DNA of 64,000 nucleotides, from positions 62,001-126,000 of the forward strand of contig DAHUXD010000047.1 of NCBI GenBank assembly GCA_027307335.1, written 5' to 3'. The stretch comes from Acidobacteriota bacterium. Its GTDB lineage: Bacteria; Acidobacteriota; Thermoanaerobaculia; UBA5066; Gp7-AA6. Below the pieces are notes generated by a model. That model saw only the letters and a program-made list of their open reading frames with translations, had not been told where the DNA came from and made no database searches. Shown here one piece after another: positions 27,585 through 37,136 of the stretch (its first letter is position 1; the number at the start of each line of letters is the position of its first letter). Position numbers and translations under genes: made by a program.

Positions 27585-28547
27585 TCAGACGAGATACCCG
27601 ACGGCGAACCCCGCCTGCGCGCACATCAGCATCAGGTACATGTGCGTCCAGGCCGGGTGGTTTTCGGTCGAGGCCAGCTCGTCCGGGTTCTTCACCAGCA
27701 GGCGAGCCGTGTAGGCGCCCCAGGCGGCCAGGACGAGCCCGAGCGCCGTCAGGAAGGCGCGGTTGCCCGTCAGGCGCGCGCCCCCCGGGAGCCACGTGAA
27801 AACCGGGATCAGCAGCCACGGCACGACGAAGAACGGCGTCATCATCCAGGCCGCCCGCCGCACGCCGAAGCGCACCGGCAGCGTGATGCACCCGTGCGCG
27901 CGGTCCCCCTCCATGTCCGAGAAGTCCTTCGTCGAGGTGGCGCCGAGCAGGAACAGCGCGAAGATCCCGCCGATCGCCCAGGCCTCGCCCCAGAGCACCG
28001 ACGCGACGAACGACCATCCCGCGACCTTCAGGAGGCCGCCGCGGGTCACCGCGATCGTGAAGTTCGCCCAGAACCAGTGGCGCTTCGAGCGGCCGAATGC
28101 GGGGAACGAGTACACGAAGGTCGCGAGCGCGCCGACGAGGTAGATGAAGAACGCGGCGTGGAGGTGGGTCGGCGCGGTCAGGCGCGCGGCGAGACCCTCG
28201 TACGGGTACGGGACCACGAGCCAGGTCGGCACGATCGAGAGGACGTAGAGGACCGCCGCCGCCACCCACGCGCGGCGGATCGCGATCTCGCCCGTCACGA
28301 GCGGGCGCTCGGGCTTGTTCTTCCGGTCGATCTCGAGATCCGCGATCTGGTTGACGATGTTCGAGGCGGCGTTCATCGCCGACGCGCACAGCGAGCCGAG
28401 CGCGACGGTCAATATGACCGCGCCGGTCACGCGCCGCGCCGGGTCGGGGTTGTGCGCGGAGCCGAATGCACACACCGCTCCCGACACGATGCCGACGAGC
28501 GGCGGCAGGAGCGTGAACGGGCGGGCGAGGCGGACGTACTGTCTCAT
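27585..28547 (-). CDS. UbiA-family prenyltransferase
   Basis: The 320-residue protein has about nine membrane spans. Both aspartate-rich magnesium-diphosphate motifs of the family are present: NQIADLEIDRKNKPERPL and KDFSDMEGDRAHG. UbiA enzymes attach prenyl chains to quinone rings, haem, tocopherol or chlorophyll precursors, or archaeal-type lipids. No aromatic-ring biosynthesis gene adjoins. The neighbour on the same strand, 4 bp away, is a prenol-kinase-like fusion, which makes salvage of a prenyl diphosphate for this enzyme an attractive inference. Confidence 0.92.
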   Translation of the reverse strand: MRQYVRLARPFTLLPPLVGIVSGAVCAFGSAHNPDPARRVTGAVILTVALGSLCASAMNAASNIVNQIADLEIDRKNKPERPLVTGEIAIRRAWVAAAVLYVLSIVPTWLVVPYPYEGLAARLTAPTHLHAAFFIYLVGALATFVYSFPAFGRSKRHWFWANFTIAVTRGGLLKVAGWSFVASVLWGEAWAIGGIFALFLLGATSTKDFSDMEGDRAHGCITLPVRFGVRRAAWMMTPFFVVPWLLIPVFTWLPGGARLTGNRAFLTALGLVLAAWGAYTARLLVKNPDELASTENHPAWTHMYLMLMCAQAGFAVGYLV

Positions 28548-28551
28548 CGCG

Positions 28552-29853
28552 TCACGCGGGCAGGAGGCGGAGCGCGAGCATCGCGCCGGCGAACGTGTTG
28601 AGCGCGTTCGCGAATTCGTGGTCGAGCGAGAATCCCGCCCGCCGGCCGAAGTCGTTGAGCACGCTCTCGGCGAGCGCGCCGAGGAAGCCGCCCGCGGCGC
28701 AGGCGACGAACGCGGAGCGCCCGATCAGGCCGAGGGCCACGGCGGCGGCCGCGAGGAGCGCCGCGCCGAGCACGGAGGCCGCCGTGCCGGGCAGCGAGAT
28801 CGCGCCGGGCGTGCCCGGCGGCAGCGGACGCAGCGAGAGCGGAGAGAACGGCCGCCGTCCCCAGAGCGTTCCCACCTCGGTGCCCAGCGTGTCGGCGAGC
28901 GCGGCGCCGAACGCCGCGGCGAAGGCGGCGGCGGGAAGCCCCAGCACGACGAGACACGCCGGCACGAGGCAGTTCGCCGCGACATGCGCGGCGCCGCGCC
29001 GACCGCCCTCCGCCTGCGCGGTGCCCGCCGCGGCCTTCCGCCGGTACCCCAGCCGCGTCGCGAGCGTTCCCGCGAGGAAGAAGGCCCAGAGGATCGCGTA
29101 GGCGCGCCAGCCGCCGGCCGCGAGGATCACGAAGCCGGCGCCCGCGCCGCCGATCGCGCCGGAGCGGCTCACGACGCGCGCCGCGCCCATGGCCAGGGCG
29201 ACCGCGGCGTTGACCGCGAGCGCGATCGCGAGGTCTCTCGCCGACGCGGCCGCGCCGGGCCACGGATGGGGAGGCCAGTGCGCGTTCAGCCAGTAGAGGA
29301 GCAAAGCCGTCGGCAGAGCGGCGACGACGTTGTCGTCGATCCCGGCGCGCACCGACTCGAGGAACGCGTAGGCGGCGGCGCCGATCCACAGCACGGCGAC
29401 CGTGTCGCTCCCCGGCGCGCGCGCGGTCACGAAGGAGAAGACGGCGAGCGAGGCGGCGAACGCGAAGGCCCATCCGGCGAAGACGCCGACCCAGGTCTTC
29501 GTCCCGTTCCACGGCAGCGCGGGGCCGCCGACCGTGCGGCCCGCGACGGCCGCCGCCGGGTCGCCGAAGGCCATCATCGCCCAGACGGCCGCGACGAGCG
29601 GCAGGTCGGTTTTCCCGAAGACGAGGACGAGCAGGAGGACGACCGCCGGATAGGCCACGATGCCGGGGTCGTGCCGCCGCGGGATCCCGGTTCGATACAG
29701 GTGGCGCCCGATGCGCGGCATCGCGACGACGTTGAACACGAGCGCCGCCGCCGCGCACGCGGCGGCGCCCCGCCAGTCGAGCCAGCGCAGCGCGAGCGCG
29801 AACAGGCCCATGCCCGCGTGGACCGCCTTGCGCTGCCACTCGCCGGACGTCAG
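28552..29853 (-). CDS. Fusion of SEC59/phytol-kinase-like and DUF92 domains
   Basis: The N-terminal half (about 1-200) looks like a dolichol/phytol kinase-type CTP-dependent membrane kinase (RKAVHAGMGLFALALRWL; DPAAAVAGRTVGG; NGTKTWVGVFAGW). The C-terminal half (about 200-433) is DUF92 (GGAGAGFVILAAGGWRAY; FFLAGTLATRLGYRRK; DTLGTEVGTLWGRRP; TAASVLGAALLA; LNDFGRRAGFSLDHEF). In plants these are VTE5 (phytol kinase) and VTE6 (phytyl-phosphate kinase), consecutive steps from prenol to prenyl diphosphate. No ATG, GTG or TTG exists upstream of ATG 29811, which would cut the conserved N-terminus; a CTG at 29853 (or 29871) is assumed. Confidence 0.8.
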   Translation of the reverse strand: MTSGEWQRKAVHAGMGLFALALRWLDWRGAAACAAAALVFNVVAMPRIGRHLYRTGIPRRHDPGIVAYPAVVLLLVLVFGKTDLPLVAAVWAMMAFGDPAAAVAGRTVGGPALPWNGTKTWVGVFAGWAFAFAASLAVFSFVTARAPGSDTVAVLWIGAAAYAFLESVRAGIDDNVVAALPTALLLYWLNAHWPPHPWPGAAASARDLAIALAVNAAVALAMGAARVVSRSGAIGGAGAGFVILAAGGWRAYAILWAFFLAGTLATRLGYRRKAAAGTAQAEGGRRGAAHVAANCLVPACLVVLGLPAAAFAAAFGAALADTLGTEVGTLWGRRPFSPLSLRPLPPGTPGAISLPGTAASVLGAALLAAAAVALGLIGRSAFVACAAGGFLGALAESVLNDFGRRAGFSLDHEFANALNTFAGAMLALRLLPA

Positions 29854-29867
29854 ACGCGACGCGGCGC

Positions 29868-30146
29868 TCAGCGGCCCCCCGCCGCGCTCCCGGCCGGCGC
29901 CGCCGGGGCGGCCTTCACGAAGCGTTCGTACCAGGCGGCACAGCGCTCGAGGCGATCGCGCACGAAGCTCGGCTTCCGAATCCCGTGGTACTGGCCGGGG
30001 TAGATCACGAGCTCCGTCGGGACGCCGAGGCTCCGGAGCGCCTGGTCCATCCGCTCCGAGTTGATGAGCGGCATGTTGAAGTCGGCGTCGCCGCCCGCGA
30101 GAGCCGGGGACGCAATCCACGCGAGAGCCGGGGAAATTCGTCGCAT
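29868..30146 (-). pseudogene. C-terminal remnant of an S9-family peptidase
   Basis: The frame encodes the end of an S9 (prolyl oligopeptidase/acylaminoacyl peptidase) catalytic domain: GGDADFNMPLINSERMDQAL, GVPTELVIYPGQYHGI with the catalytic-type histidine, then RDRLERCAAWYERF. The catalytic serine and aspartate regions are absent. The 5' end is a duplicated stretch (GCGAGAGCCGGGGA occurs twice, 30101-30144) that fuses an artificial start to the remnant. The open frame may still be translated, but as a domain fragment it cannot be an active peptidase. A family A repeat lies 45 bp upstream. Confidence 0.75.
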
Positions 30147-30190
30147 GCCATGACCCCTCGCTGATGGTCGACCGCAGTCTAGCGGAGGAC

Positions 30191-30251
30191 GGGGTCAGGT
30201 CTCTCAAAGGTGATCTCTCGGCGGAAAACGCTCTTTGAGAGACCTGACCCC
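30191..30251. repeat. Repeat family A, copy 2 (61 bp)
   Basis: Ends GGGGTCAGGTCTCTCAAAG and CTTTGAGAGACCTGACCCC are exactly complementary over 19 bp, around an asymmetric centre. It touches the stop codon of rmlD (30252-30254). Relative to copy 3 (43618-43678) it is inverted, as judged from the asymmetric centre (GGTGATCT ... AAAACGCT). Confidence 0.9.
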
Positions 30252-31184
30252 CTATGCTTCCGGGTGGGCGCGCGAAACGAGGTACTCGGCCAGGGGCTCG
30301 CGGAAGGAGCGGATGGGCCGTCCGGTCACGCGCTCGTACTTTCCCGTGTCGAGCACCGAGTAGGCGGGGCGCCGCGCGGGGCGGGCGAGCGCCTCGGTGG
30401 TCGTCGGCTCGATCGCGACGTCGCGCCGGCCGACGCGCCACAGGATCTCGCGGGCGAACTCGTTCCACGAGACCTCGCCCCGGTTGGCGAAGTGGTAGAC
30501 GCCGATCGCGCCGACGTCGAGAAGCGCCGCGATCGCCTCGGAGAGGTCGGGCGTCGCGGTCGGCCGGCCCAGCTGATCCGTGACGACGGAGAGCTTCGTC
30601 TTTCCACCCTCGACCTGCCGCAGGATCGCCTCGACGAAGTTCCAGCCCGCGCGGCCGAAGAGCCACGACGCGCGCACGACGAGCGCGCCGGGCGCCCGCA
30701 GCGCCGCCTCCTCGCCCGCGAGCTTCGTGCGGCCGTAGGCGGACAGCGGCCTCGTCGGGTCGTCCTCGCGGTACGGGGCGGCCTTCTGCCCGTCGAAGAC
30801 GAAATCGGTCGAGATCTGGACGAGCCGGGCGGCGTGCCGCCGGCACGCGTCGGCGAGGTGATCGACTGCGCGGGCGTTGACAACTTCCGCACGCGCGTCC
30901 GTTTCGCAGTCGTCCACCTTCGTGAACGCGGCGCAGTTGACGACGACGTCCGGCGAGAGCTCCCGGACGGCCCGCGACACCGCCTTCGCGTCGGCGATGT
31001 CGAGCTCGGCGTGCGGGCGCCCGAACACGTCGTGCCCGGCGGCCGAGAGAACCGGGACGAGGTCCGATCCGAGCATCCCCGAGGACCCCGTCACGAGCAC
31101 GCGGCGGCGCCGGCGCGCGCCGGGACGGGGCGCGGCGAGCAGGGCCGCGTCGAAATCGAGGGAGCCGGCGCCCGCGTCCGACAT
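30252..31184 (-). CDS. rmlD: dTDP-4-dehydrorhamnose reductase
   Basis: The 310-residue SDR protein has Rossmann motif VLVTGSSGMLGSDLVPVL, PDVVVNCAAFTKVDDCETD, QISTDFVFDG, the catalytic YGRTK and VRASWLFG, all usual for RmlD/RfbD. It reduces dTDP-4-keto-rhamnose to dTDP-rhamnose. About 25 extra N-terminal residues precede the Rossmann fold, so a later start is possible. Third gene of the rmlA-rmlB-rmlD set on the minus strand, 21 bp after rmlB. Confidence 0.93.
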   Translation of the reverse strand: MSDAGAGSLDFDAALLAAPRPGARRRRRVLVTGSSGMLGSDLVPVLSAAGHDVFGRPHAELDIADAKAVSRAVRELSPDVVVNCAAFTKVDDCETDARAEVVNARAVDHLADACRRHAARLVQISTDFVFDGQKAAPYREDDPTRPLSAYGRTKLAGEEAALRAPGALVVRASWLFGRAGWNFVEAILRQVEGGKTKLSVVTDQLGRPTATPDLSEAIAALLDVGAIGVYHFANRGEVSWNEFAREILWRVGRRDVAIEPTTTEALARPARRPAYSVLDTGKYERVTGRPIRSFREPLAEYLVSRAHPEA

Positions 31185-31205
31185 GGCCGCGCCTCTACCT
31201 CTCTC

Positions 31206-32249
31206 CTAGCCCGGCTTCTTGGCCGTCGCCGAGGAGGTGGCGAGCCGCTGCTCGTACTGCGTGCGGTAGAACTCGCGGTAGGCGGCGTCGCGCTCCTTGA
31301 TCGGCCGCCACCAGTCCTCCCGCTCGCGGTACCAGCGCACGGTCTCGACGAGGCCGCGCTCGAACGGCGTCGCCGCGGTGAAGCCGAGCCGCGCGAGCTT
31401 GCCCGCGTCGAGGGAGTAGCGGCGGTCGTGCCCGGGGCGGTCGTCGACGAAGCGGATCAGGCCCTCCGGCTTGCCGAGCTCCGCGAGCACGCGCTTCGTG
31501 ATCGCGATGTTCTCCGCCTCGTTCCCACCCGCGATGTTGTACGTCTCGCCCGGAACGCCGGCGTCGAGCAGGAAGTCGACGGCCGCCGCATGGTCGCGCA
31601 CGAAAAGCCAGTCGCGCACGTTCTTCCCGTCGCCGTAGAGCGGCAGCGGCAGGTCGTCGACCGCGTTGGTGACGAAGAGCGGGATCAGCTTCTCGGGATA
31701 CTGGTAGGGCCCGTAGTTGTTCGACGCGCGCGTGATGATCACCGGCACGCCGTAGGAGGCCCAGTAGGAGTACGCGAGCCGGTCCCCGCCCGCCTTCGAG
31801 GCCGCGTAGGGGTTGCGGGGGTTCAGCGGCGACTCCTCGGTGAACGAGCCCCGCGCGATCGAGCCGTACACCTCGTCGGTCGAGATCTGGACGAAGCGCC
31901 GCACGCCGCGCCGCCGCGCCTCCTCGAGGAGCACGAAGACGCCGCGGACGTCGGTCTCGATGAACGAAGCGTCGCCGAGGAGCGACCGATCGACGTGCGT
32001 CTCCGCGGCGAAGTTGACGACCGCGTCGCAGCCCTCCATCGCCATCGCCACGACGTCCGGGTCCACGATGTCGCCGCGCACGAAGCGGTAGTTCGGCCGG
32101 CCCGCGACGTCCGCGAGGTTCGCCGGGTTGGCCGCGTACGTCAGCTTGTCCAGGTTGACGATGGACACGCCCGCGCCGCGGGACTCGAGGACGTGCCGGA
32201 TGAAGTTGGATCCGATGAAGCCGCACCCGCCGGTGACGAGCAGCCTCAT
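31206..32249 (-). CDS. rmlB: dTDP-glucose 4,6-dehydratase
   Basis: The 347-residue product has RLLVTGGCGFIGSNFIRHVL, DKLTYAANPANLAD, HVDRSLLGDASFIETDV, QISTDEVYGSI, the catalytic YAASKAGGDRL, and ITRASNNYGPYQYPEKLIP, a textbook RmlB. It converts dTDP-glucose to dTDP-4-keto-6-deoxyglucose. ATG at 32249 overlaps the stop of rmlA (ATGA). rmlC (epimerase) is missing from the run. Confidence 0.96.
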   Translation of the reverse strand: MRLLVTGGCGFIGSNFIRHVLESRGAGVSIVNLDKLTYAANPANLADVAGRPNYRFVRGDIVDPDVVAMAMEGCDAVVNFAAETHVDRSLLGDASFIETDVRGVFVLLEEARRRGVRRFVQISTDEVYGSIARGSFTEESPLNPRNPYAASKAGGDRLAYSYWASYGVPVIITRASNNYGPYQYPEKLIPLFVTNAVDDLPLPLYGDGKNVRDWLFVRDHAAAVDFLLDAGVPGETYNIAGGNEAENIAITKRVLAELGKPEGLIRFVDDRPGHDRRYSLDAGKLARLGFTAATPFERGLVETVRWYREREDWWRPIKERDAAYREFYRTQYEQRLATSSATAKKPG

Positions 32250-33310
32250 ACGAGTCCGATCTCCGAGTTGTCGCCCACGAGAAAGCGGTGGACGCGCGGC
32301 CGCTCGAGACCGGGATGGATCCGCACGTTCTTGCCGATCAGCGAGTCCGCGATCCGCACCGGGATCCGCTCGAGCCGGGACGCCTCGAGCACGATCGAGT
32401 TCTCGATCTCGCAGCGGTCGATCAGGCAGTCCGGCCCGATGGCGGTGTACGGGCCGACGAACGCGTCCCGCACGGTCGCCCCGGCGCCGATGACCGCCGG
32501 GCCGCGCACCGAGGCCCGCTCGAGCCGCGCGCCGGGTTCGACGACGACCTTGCCCTCGACGCGGCAGTCCGCACCGAGGTTGTCGCAGCCGCGCGCCGTG
32601 AACGTGTCGAGGATGATCCGGTTCGCCTCGAGCATGTCCTCGATCTTGCCGGTGTCCTTCCACCACCCCGAGACGAGGTGCGGGTGCACGGTCTTTCCGT
32701 GGTCGACGAGCCACTGGATGGCGTCGGTGATCTCGAGCTCCTGGCGCGCGCTCGGCTGGATCGACTTGACCGCGTCCCAGATCGAATCGTCGAACATGTA
32801 CACGCCGACGAGCGCGAGGTCGGACTTCGGCTCCTTCGGCTTCTCGGTCAGGCGCACGACCCGCCCGGCCTCGAGCTCCGCGACGCCGAACTGCGACGGG
32901 TTCGGCACCTTCGCCAGGAGGATCTGCGAGTTGCAGCCGATGCGGCGGTAGTCGTCCACGAGCGCCGTGATGCCGTCGGCGATCACGTTGTCCCCGAGGT
33001 ACATCACGAACGGCTCGCCTCTCAGGTACTTCTCCGAGATGAGAACGGCGTGCGCCAGCCCGCGCGGCGCGTCCTGCTCGATGTACGTGATACGCGCCCC
33101 GAACCGCGCGCCGTCACCGAGGGCCGCCTGGATCTCCTCCCGGGTGTCGCCCACGACGACGCCGATGTCCCGGATGCCCGCCGCGACGATCGCCTCGACG
33201 CCGTAGAAGAGGACGGGCTTGTTCGCGATCGGGACGAGCTGCTTGGCGCGGGTGTAGGTCAGGGGGCGCAGACGCGTCCCCTTGCCGCCCGACAGAATGA
33301 GACCTTTCAT
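32246..33310 (-). CDS. rmlA: Glucose-1-phosphate thymidylyltransferase, long form
   Basis: The 354-residue protein starts MKGLILSGGKGTRLRPLTYT, with PNPSQFGVAELE, LTEKPKEPKSDLALVGVYMF and WWKDTGKIEDMLEANR. Its C-terminus has about 110 residues of left-handed beta-helix repeats (VEGKVVVEPGARLERASVRGPAVIGAGATV, read in pieces). This long form is typical of the RmlA/StrD-type group found in archaea and many bacteria with antibiotic-sugar or envelope dTDP-sugar pathways. Start at 33310 is chosen over the longer frame because MKGLILSGG is the conserved N-terminus. Confidence 0.95.
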   Translation of the reverse strand: MKGLILSGGKGTRLRPLTYTRAKQLVPIANKPVLFYGVEAIVAAGIRDIGVVVGDTREEIQAALGDGARFGARITYIEQDAPRGLAHAVLISEKYLRGEPFVMYLGDNVIADGITALVDDYRRIGCNSQILLAKVPNPSQFGVAELEAGRVVRLTEKPKEPKSDLALVGVYMFDDSIWDAVKSIQPSARQELEITDAIQWLVDHGKTVHPHLVSGWWKDTGKIEDMLEANRIILDTFTARGCDNLGADCRVEGKVVVEPGARLERASVRGPAVIGAGATVRDAFVGPYTAIGPDCLIDRCEIENSIVLEASRLERIPVRIADSLIGKNVRIHPGLERPRVHRFLVGDNSEIGLV

Positions 33311-33344
33311 TGACGCGGGATAATACCGGAGGCCGGATCCCCCC

Positions 33345-35648
33345 CTACGGCTGCCCGAGCAGCGCGTTGATCGAGCCATTGACGTCGAGCAGCGTCCCGA
33401 TGTCCTTCAGGTTGACGACGAGCCGCACGTCCTTGCGCGGCGTGGGCGGGAGGTCGAGGTCGCGGAATTCGAGGAAGACCGTGTAGCAGGAGCCCTTGTA
33501 GGTCACGAGGAAGCGGGCCTCCTGGAGCAGGTTCTGATCCGCGCTGTACGCCACGCTCGTATCGAACCGGAAGATCTGGGACAGGTCGACGCCGCCCGCG
33601 ACGCGGATCTGGTCCGAGGTCGACGCCGCCTGCCCGACCGGCGTCACCGGGTTCGTATTGAACCAGGAGAGCGAGACGAAGTTGGTGCCCCAGTTCGCGC
33701 CCGCCGTGACCGACGTGTTGGTCAGCTGGCGGGCGAACTGGTCGTAATCGATGGTCCCGTCGACGTGGAAGACGCCGCCCTGCGCGATGCGGAGGATCGC
33801 CTCGAAGGGGCCGGTGCGGCGCTGCACGATTCCGGGCGTCGGCAGGAAGATCGTCTGCGGCAGCTCGAAGAAGTAGGTCTGGCTGATCTCGAGCGAGGCG
33901 ATCTCCTCGGCCGAACCGGCCGCCCCGGAGCCCGCGGTCTTGCCGAGCAGCCGGTTGACGATGGCGTACCGGACCTGGTTCTGGCCGAGCGTCGTGTCGA
34001 TCTGATCGAAGGCCGGGATGCGCGACGGGTCCTCGACGTTCGACACGTACGTGTAGTCGATCCGCGGCTCGATGACGTGCTTCAGCTTGATCCACGGCCC
34101 GAGCGACACGTCGTAGATCCGCGAGAACGACGGACCGACGAGCGAGAGGCCCGCCGTCGCATACGCCCTCAGAAAGGACTCGCCGAGCAGGTGCGTCTGT
34201 CCGGCGTCCGTCGAGTCCGTGTACTCCGTCAACCTTCCGCCCGCCTGCGCGAGCACCGACAGCCACGGGAGCGTCTTGATCGGCAGCGAGAACGTCGGCG
34301 CGGCGTCGAAGCGGCCCCACGACCCGTGCAGGAGGCCCTGGCCCTTGTTCACGTACAGGTCCGAGAGCGAGGACTCGAGCGCGAAGAAGAACGGCGACTC
34401 GCCGATCGGCGCCGTCCGGTGGAAGTACTCGAGCGAGGGCAGCCGCTCCTGGATGACGGTCGCGGCGTAGAAGGTCTCGGTCCGATCGAAGCGGAGGTTC
34501 ATGGAGTCCGCGCCGAAGTTTTTCGTCAGGTACGCGAACGAGGGGACCTGCCGCGCCGAGTTGAGGTTGAAGTTCCTCTCCCAGTCCTGGAGGTACTCCT
34601 CGTCGGAATAGGCGCGGATCGACACGACGCCGCGGATGTCGTAGGGCAGGTCGTCGGAGACGTGGTCGAGCGCGACCTTCCACCGCGTCTCCTTGCCCGT
34701 CGTATAAACGCCGAGCGTTCCGTTCGGCAGGGTGCAGGGGCCGTTGTTCACGGGAGGCGCCTGGGCGATCGGGACGCACTCCGTCGCGTCCTGGTCGCGG
34801 ACGACGAAGCCCTGGAAGATGCCCGCGGATTCGTCCGTCGGACGCCAGCGGGCCTCCTCGCCGAGGCCGATCGTGCCGTCCGAGTAGGCCGCGAGCTGCG
34901 TCGTCAGGTCCGTCGAGCGGCCGGTGACCCAGTAGTAGTTGAGGCCGATGAACGCGCCCCGCTCGTTGTTGAACCCGAGTCCCGGCACGAGGAAACCCGA
35001 CGCGCGGTTCTCCTTCGTCGGCCAGATCAGGTAGGGCGTCCAGAACAGGGGCACCTGCCCGGCGCGGAACGCGACGTCCTTCATGCGCGCGTAGTCGTCG
35101 AGCGTGACGGTCGCCTCCTTCATCGTGAACGACCACGGCGGCTTTGGAAGCTCGCAGGACGTGAAGAGCCCCTGGTGCACGCGGTAGGTGGCCTCGCCGA
35201 TCTTCTCGATCGAGTCGGCGACGATGTGGTACGACGGCGGCAGGTCGGCGACGACGTTCTCCTCGACGACCCCCGTCTTCGTGTCGAGGTGGAACGTGCC
35301 CCGCGTGCCGGAGATGCGCGTCGGCCCCTGATCGATGATGACGTGGCCGGTCAGGATCGCGGTCTTCGTCGGAAAATCGTAGCGCGCGGCATCGGCGGTG
35401 ATCTTGATGTCCTGGTACTCGATCACCACGTCCTCGCTCCCCTCCCAGTAGAGGTCCTTCTCGAAGTGGACGGGGTTCTTCGTGTACAGGCGCACCTCGC
35501 CGCCCGCCTCGGGAACGTGGAACTTGATCTGGAAGTTGGGATGGGTCTTGAAGCGGGACTCGAAGGGATCGACCTGGCTGTAGGGATCCTGCGCGAGAGC
35601 CGCGAGCGGGATTCCGAGAAACAGAACCGCGGCCGGGACGGGCTTCAC
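33345..35648 (-). CDS. lptD: LPS-assembly protein LptD
   Basis: The 767-residue protein has a signal peptide (1-19, cut after ALA), an OstA-like periplasmic domain (about 30-200: [38 protein letters not shown]) and a large C-terminal barrel with LptD landmarks ([24 protein letters not shown] near 205-230; [25 protein letters not shown]). It inserts lipopolysaccharide in the outer membrane, so the organism probably makes LPS. Its GTG start overlaps the stop of a CoA-transferase gene, an unexpected coupling. rmlAB-rmlD follow downstream on the same strand. Confidence 0.93.
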   Translation of the reverse strand: MKPVPAAVLFLGIPLAALAQDPYSQVDPFESRFKTHPNFQIKFHVPEAGGEVRLYTKNPVHFEKDLYWEGSEDVVIEYQDIKITADAARYDFPTKTAILTGHVIIDQGPTRISGTRGTFHLDTKTGVVEENVVADLPPSYHIVADSIEKIGEATYRVHQGLFTSCELPKPPWSFTMKEATVTLDDYARMKDVAFRAGQVPLFWTPYLIWPTKENRASGFLVPGLGFNNERGAFIGLNYYWVTGRSTDLTTQLAAYSDGTIGLGEEARWRPTDESAGIFQGFVVRDQDATECVPIAQAPPVNNGPCTLPNGTLGVYTTGKETRWKVALDHVSDDLPYDIRGVVSIRAYSDEEYLQDWERNFNLNSARQVPSFAYLTKNFGADSMNLRFDRTETFYAATVIQERLPSLEYFHRTAPIGESPFFFALESSLSDLYVNKGQGLLHGSWGRFDAAPTFSLPIKTLPWLSVLAQAGGRLTEYTDSTDAGQTHLLGESFLRAYATAGLSLVGPSFSRIYDVSLGPWIKLKHVIEPRIDYTYVSNVEDPSRIPAFDQIDTTLGQNQVRYAIVNRLLGKTAGSGAAGSAEEIASLEISQTYFFELPQTIFLPTPGIVQRRTGPFEAILRIAQGGVFHVDGTIDYDQFARQLTNTSVTAGANWGTNFVSLSWFNTNPVTPVGQAASTSDQIRVAGGVDLSQIFRFDTSVAYSADQNLLQEARFLVTYKGSCYTVFLEFRDLDLPPTPRKDVRLVVNLKDIGTLLDVNGSINALLGQP

Positions 35649-36304
35649 GCGTCCATGGCGCGAATCGAGCCGGCCTCCCGGAACGCGGCGCCCGTCTTCG
35701 CCCGGACCTCGTCCACGACGACCCCCGGAGCGAGCTCCACCAGCTGGAGCCCCGCGCCGCCGGGCAGGACGTCGAAGACGCAGAGGTCCGTGATGATCCG
35801 ATGCACGCAGCGCCGCCCCGTGAAGGGCAGCGTGCAGCGGCGCAGGATCTTGTGCTCTCCCGATCGCGCCGTGTGCTCCATCGTGACGACGAGCCGCCGG
35901 GCGCCCGCGACGAGGTCCATCGCGCCGCCCATTCCCTTCACCATCTTTCCCGGGATCATGTAGTTGGCGATCGAGCCCTCCTCGTCCACCTGCATGGCCC
36001 CGAGGATCGACAGGTCCACGTGCCCCCCGCGGATCATCGCGAAGGAGTCCGACGAAGAGAAGTACGAAGCGCCCGGCTTGACCGTCACGGTCTCCTTGCC
36101 GGCGTTGATGAGGTCCGCGTCCACCTCCGCGTCGGTGGGATACGGGCCGAGGCCGAGAATGCCGTTCTCGGACTGGAGAATCACCTCCATGCCGGGCGGG
36201 ATGTGGTTGGCGACGAGCGTCGGCATGCCGATGCCCAGATTCACGGTGTACCCATCCCGCAGCTCCTTCACCGCACGCCGGATGATCCCCTCGCGGTCGA
36301 GCAC
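35645..36304 (-). CDS. scoB: 3-oxoacid CoA-transferase subunit B
   Basis: GTG at 36304 gives 219 residues, the usual size. Motifs: [31 protein letters not shown] with the catalytic glutamate of the SENG motif, [42 protein letters not shown]. With the upstream subunit A it moves CoA between succinyl-CoA or acetyl-CoA and acetoacetate. The thiolase two genes upstream completes a ketone-body or acetoacetate degradation route. Confidence 0.95.
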   Translation of the reverse strand: MLDREGIIRRAVKELRDGYTVNLGIGMPTLVANHIPPGMEVILQSENGILGLGPYPTDAEVDADLINAGKETVTVKPGASYFSSSDSFAMIRGGHVDLSILGAMQVDEEGSIANYMIPGKMVKGMGGAMDLVAGARRLVVTMEHTARSGEHKILRRCTLPFTGRRCVHRIITDLCVFDVLPGGAGLQLVELAPGVVVDEVRAKTGAAFREAGSIRAMDA

Positions 36305-36306
36305 GG

Positions 36307-37002
36307 CTACGCCTTCCTCACCGTGCGCCGCTCGATCCGCTTCTCCCGCGGCGCCACGACGACGCGCTGCACGAAGACGGCCGGCGTGTGGACGCATTCC
36401 GGGTCGAGCTCGCCCACCTCGACGAGCTCCTCGACCTCGGCGATGGAGACTCTTCCGGCGGTCGCGGCCATCGGGTTGAAGTTGCGGGCCGCCTTCCGGT
36501 ACACGAGGTTGCCGAGGCGGTCGGCCTTCCACGCCGCCACCATCGAGAAATCGCCGACGATGCCCCGCTCGAGGACGTACTCGCGGCCGTCGAACTCCTT
36601 GACCTCCTTGCCCTCGGCCACGAGCGTCCCCACGCCCGCGGGCGTGTAGAAGCCCGGGATCCCGGCGCCGCCGGCCCGCATGCGCTCGGCCAGGGTGCCC
36701 TGAGGCACGAGCTCGACCTCGAGCTCGCCCGACAAGAACTGCCGCTCGAACTCGGCGTTCTCCCCCACGTAGGAGGACACCATCTTCCGGATCTGCCGGG
36801 TGCGGAGGAGGAGCCCGAGGCCCCAGTCGTCCACGCCGCAGTTGTTCGAGACGACCTTCAGGTCCTTCACCCCGCGGCGCACGAGGGCGGCGATGAGGTT
36901 CTCGGGGATGCCACACAGGCCGAAGCCGCCCACGACGAGGGTCGCTCCGTCGGGCACGTCCCGCACGGCCTCGTCGGCGGAGCCGACGACCTTGTTGATC
37001 AT
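36307..37002 (-). CDS. scoA: 3-oxoacid CoA-transferase subunit A
   Basis: 231 residues starting [19 protein letters not shown]; family motifs [75 protein letters not shown] and [19 protein letters not shown] are all present. It lies 2 bp from subunit B. The two subunits form the active transferase in the cytoplasm. Confidence 0.96.
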   Translation of the reverse strand: MINKVVGSADEAVRDVPDGATLVVGGFGLCGIPENLIAALVRRGVKDLKVVSNNCGVDDWGLGLLLRTRQIRKMVSSYVGENAEFERQFLSGELEVELVPQGTLAERMRAGGAGIPGFYTPAGVGTLVAEGKEVKEFDGREYVLERGIVGDFSMVAAWKADRLGNLVYRKAARNFNPMAATAGRVSIAEVEELVEVGELDPECVHTPAVFVQRVVVAPREKRIERRTVRKA

Positions 37003-37049
37003 TCCGGACGATGATAGCGGAGGGGCCGCCGATCCGTCTCTAATCCTTT

Positions 37050-37136
37050 CGCGGCGTTCCCTCGCCGCCCTCTCTTCTCGAGCCCGGGCCCTCGCTACGC
37101 TCGGCCCCGGTCTCGACGCGGCGTTCCCTCGCCGCG
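37050..37136 (-). repeat. Repeat family B, copy 3, with two hairpin cores
   Basis: Read on the minus strand: hairpin core CGGCGAGGGAACGCCG, GCGTCGAGACCGGGGCCGAG, CGTAGCGAGGGCCCGGGCTC, GAGAAGAG, then a second core CGGCGAGGGAACGCCG. The element begins in the 3' end of the methyltransferase gene and ends in the gap before scoA. Confidence 0.8.

Noticed and set aside
30191-30251. Family A element considered as an intrinsic terminator of rmlD.
   Set aside because: The stem is long and symmetric but is not followed by a T-tract on either strand; repetition elsewhere marks it as a mobile-type repeat.
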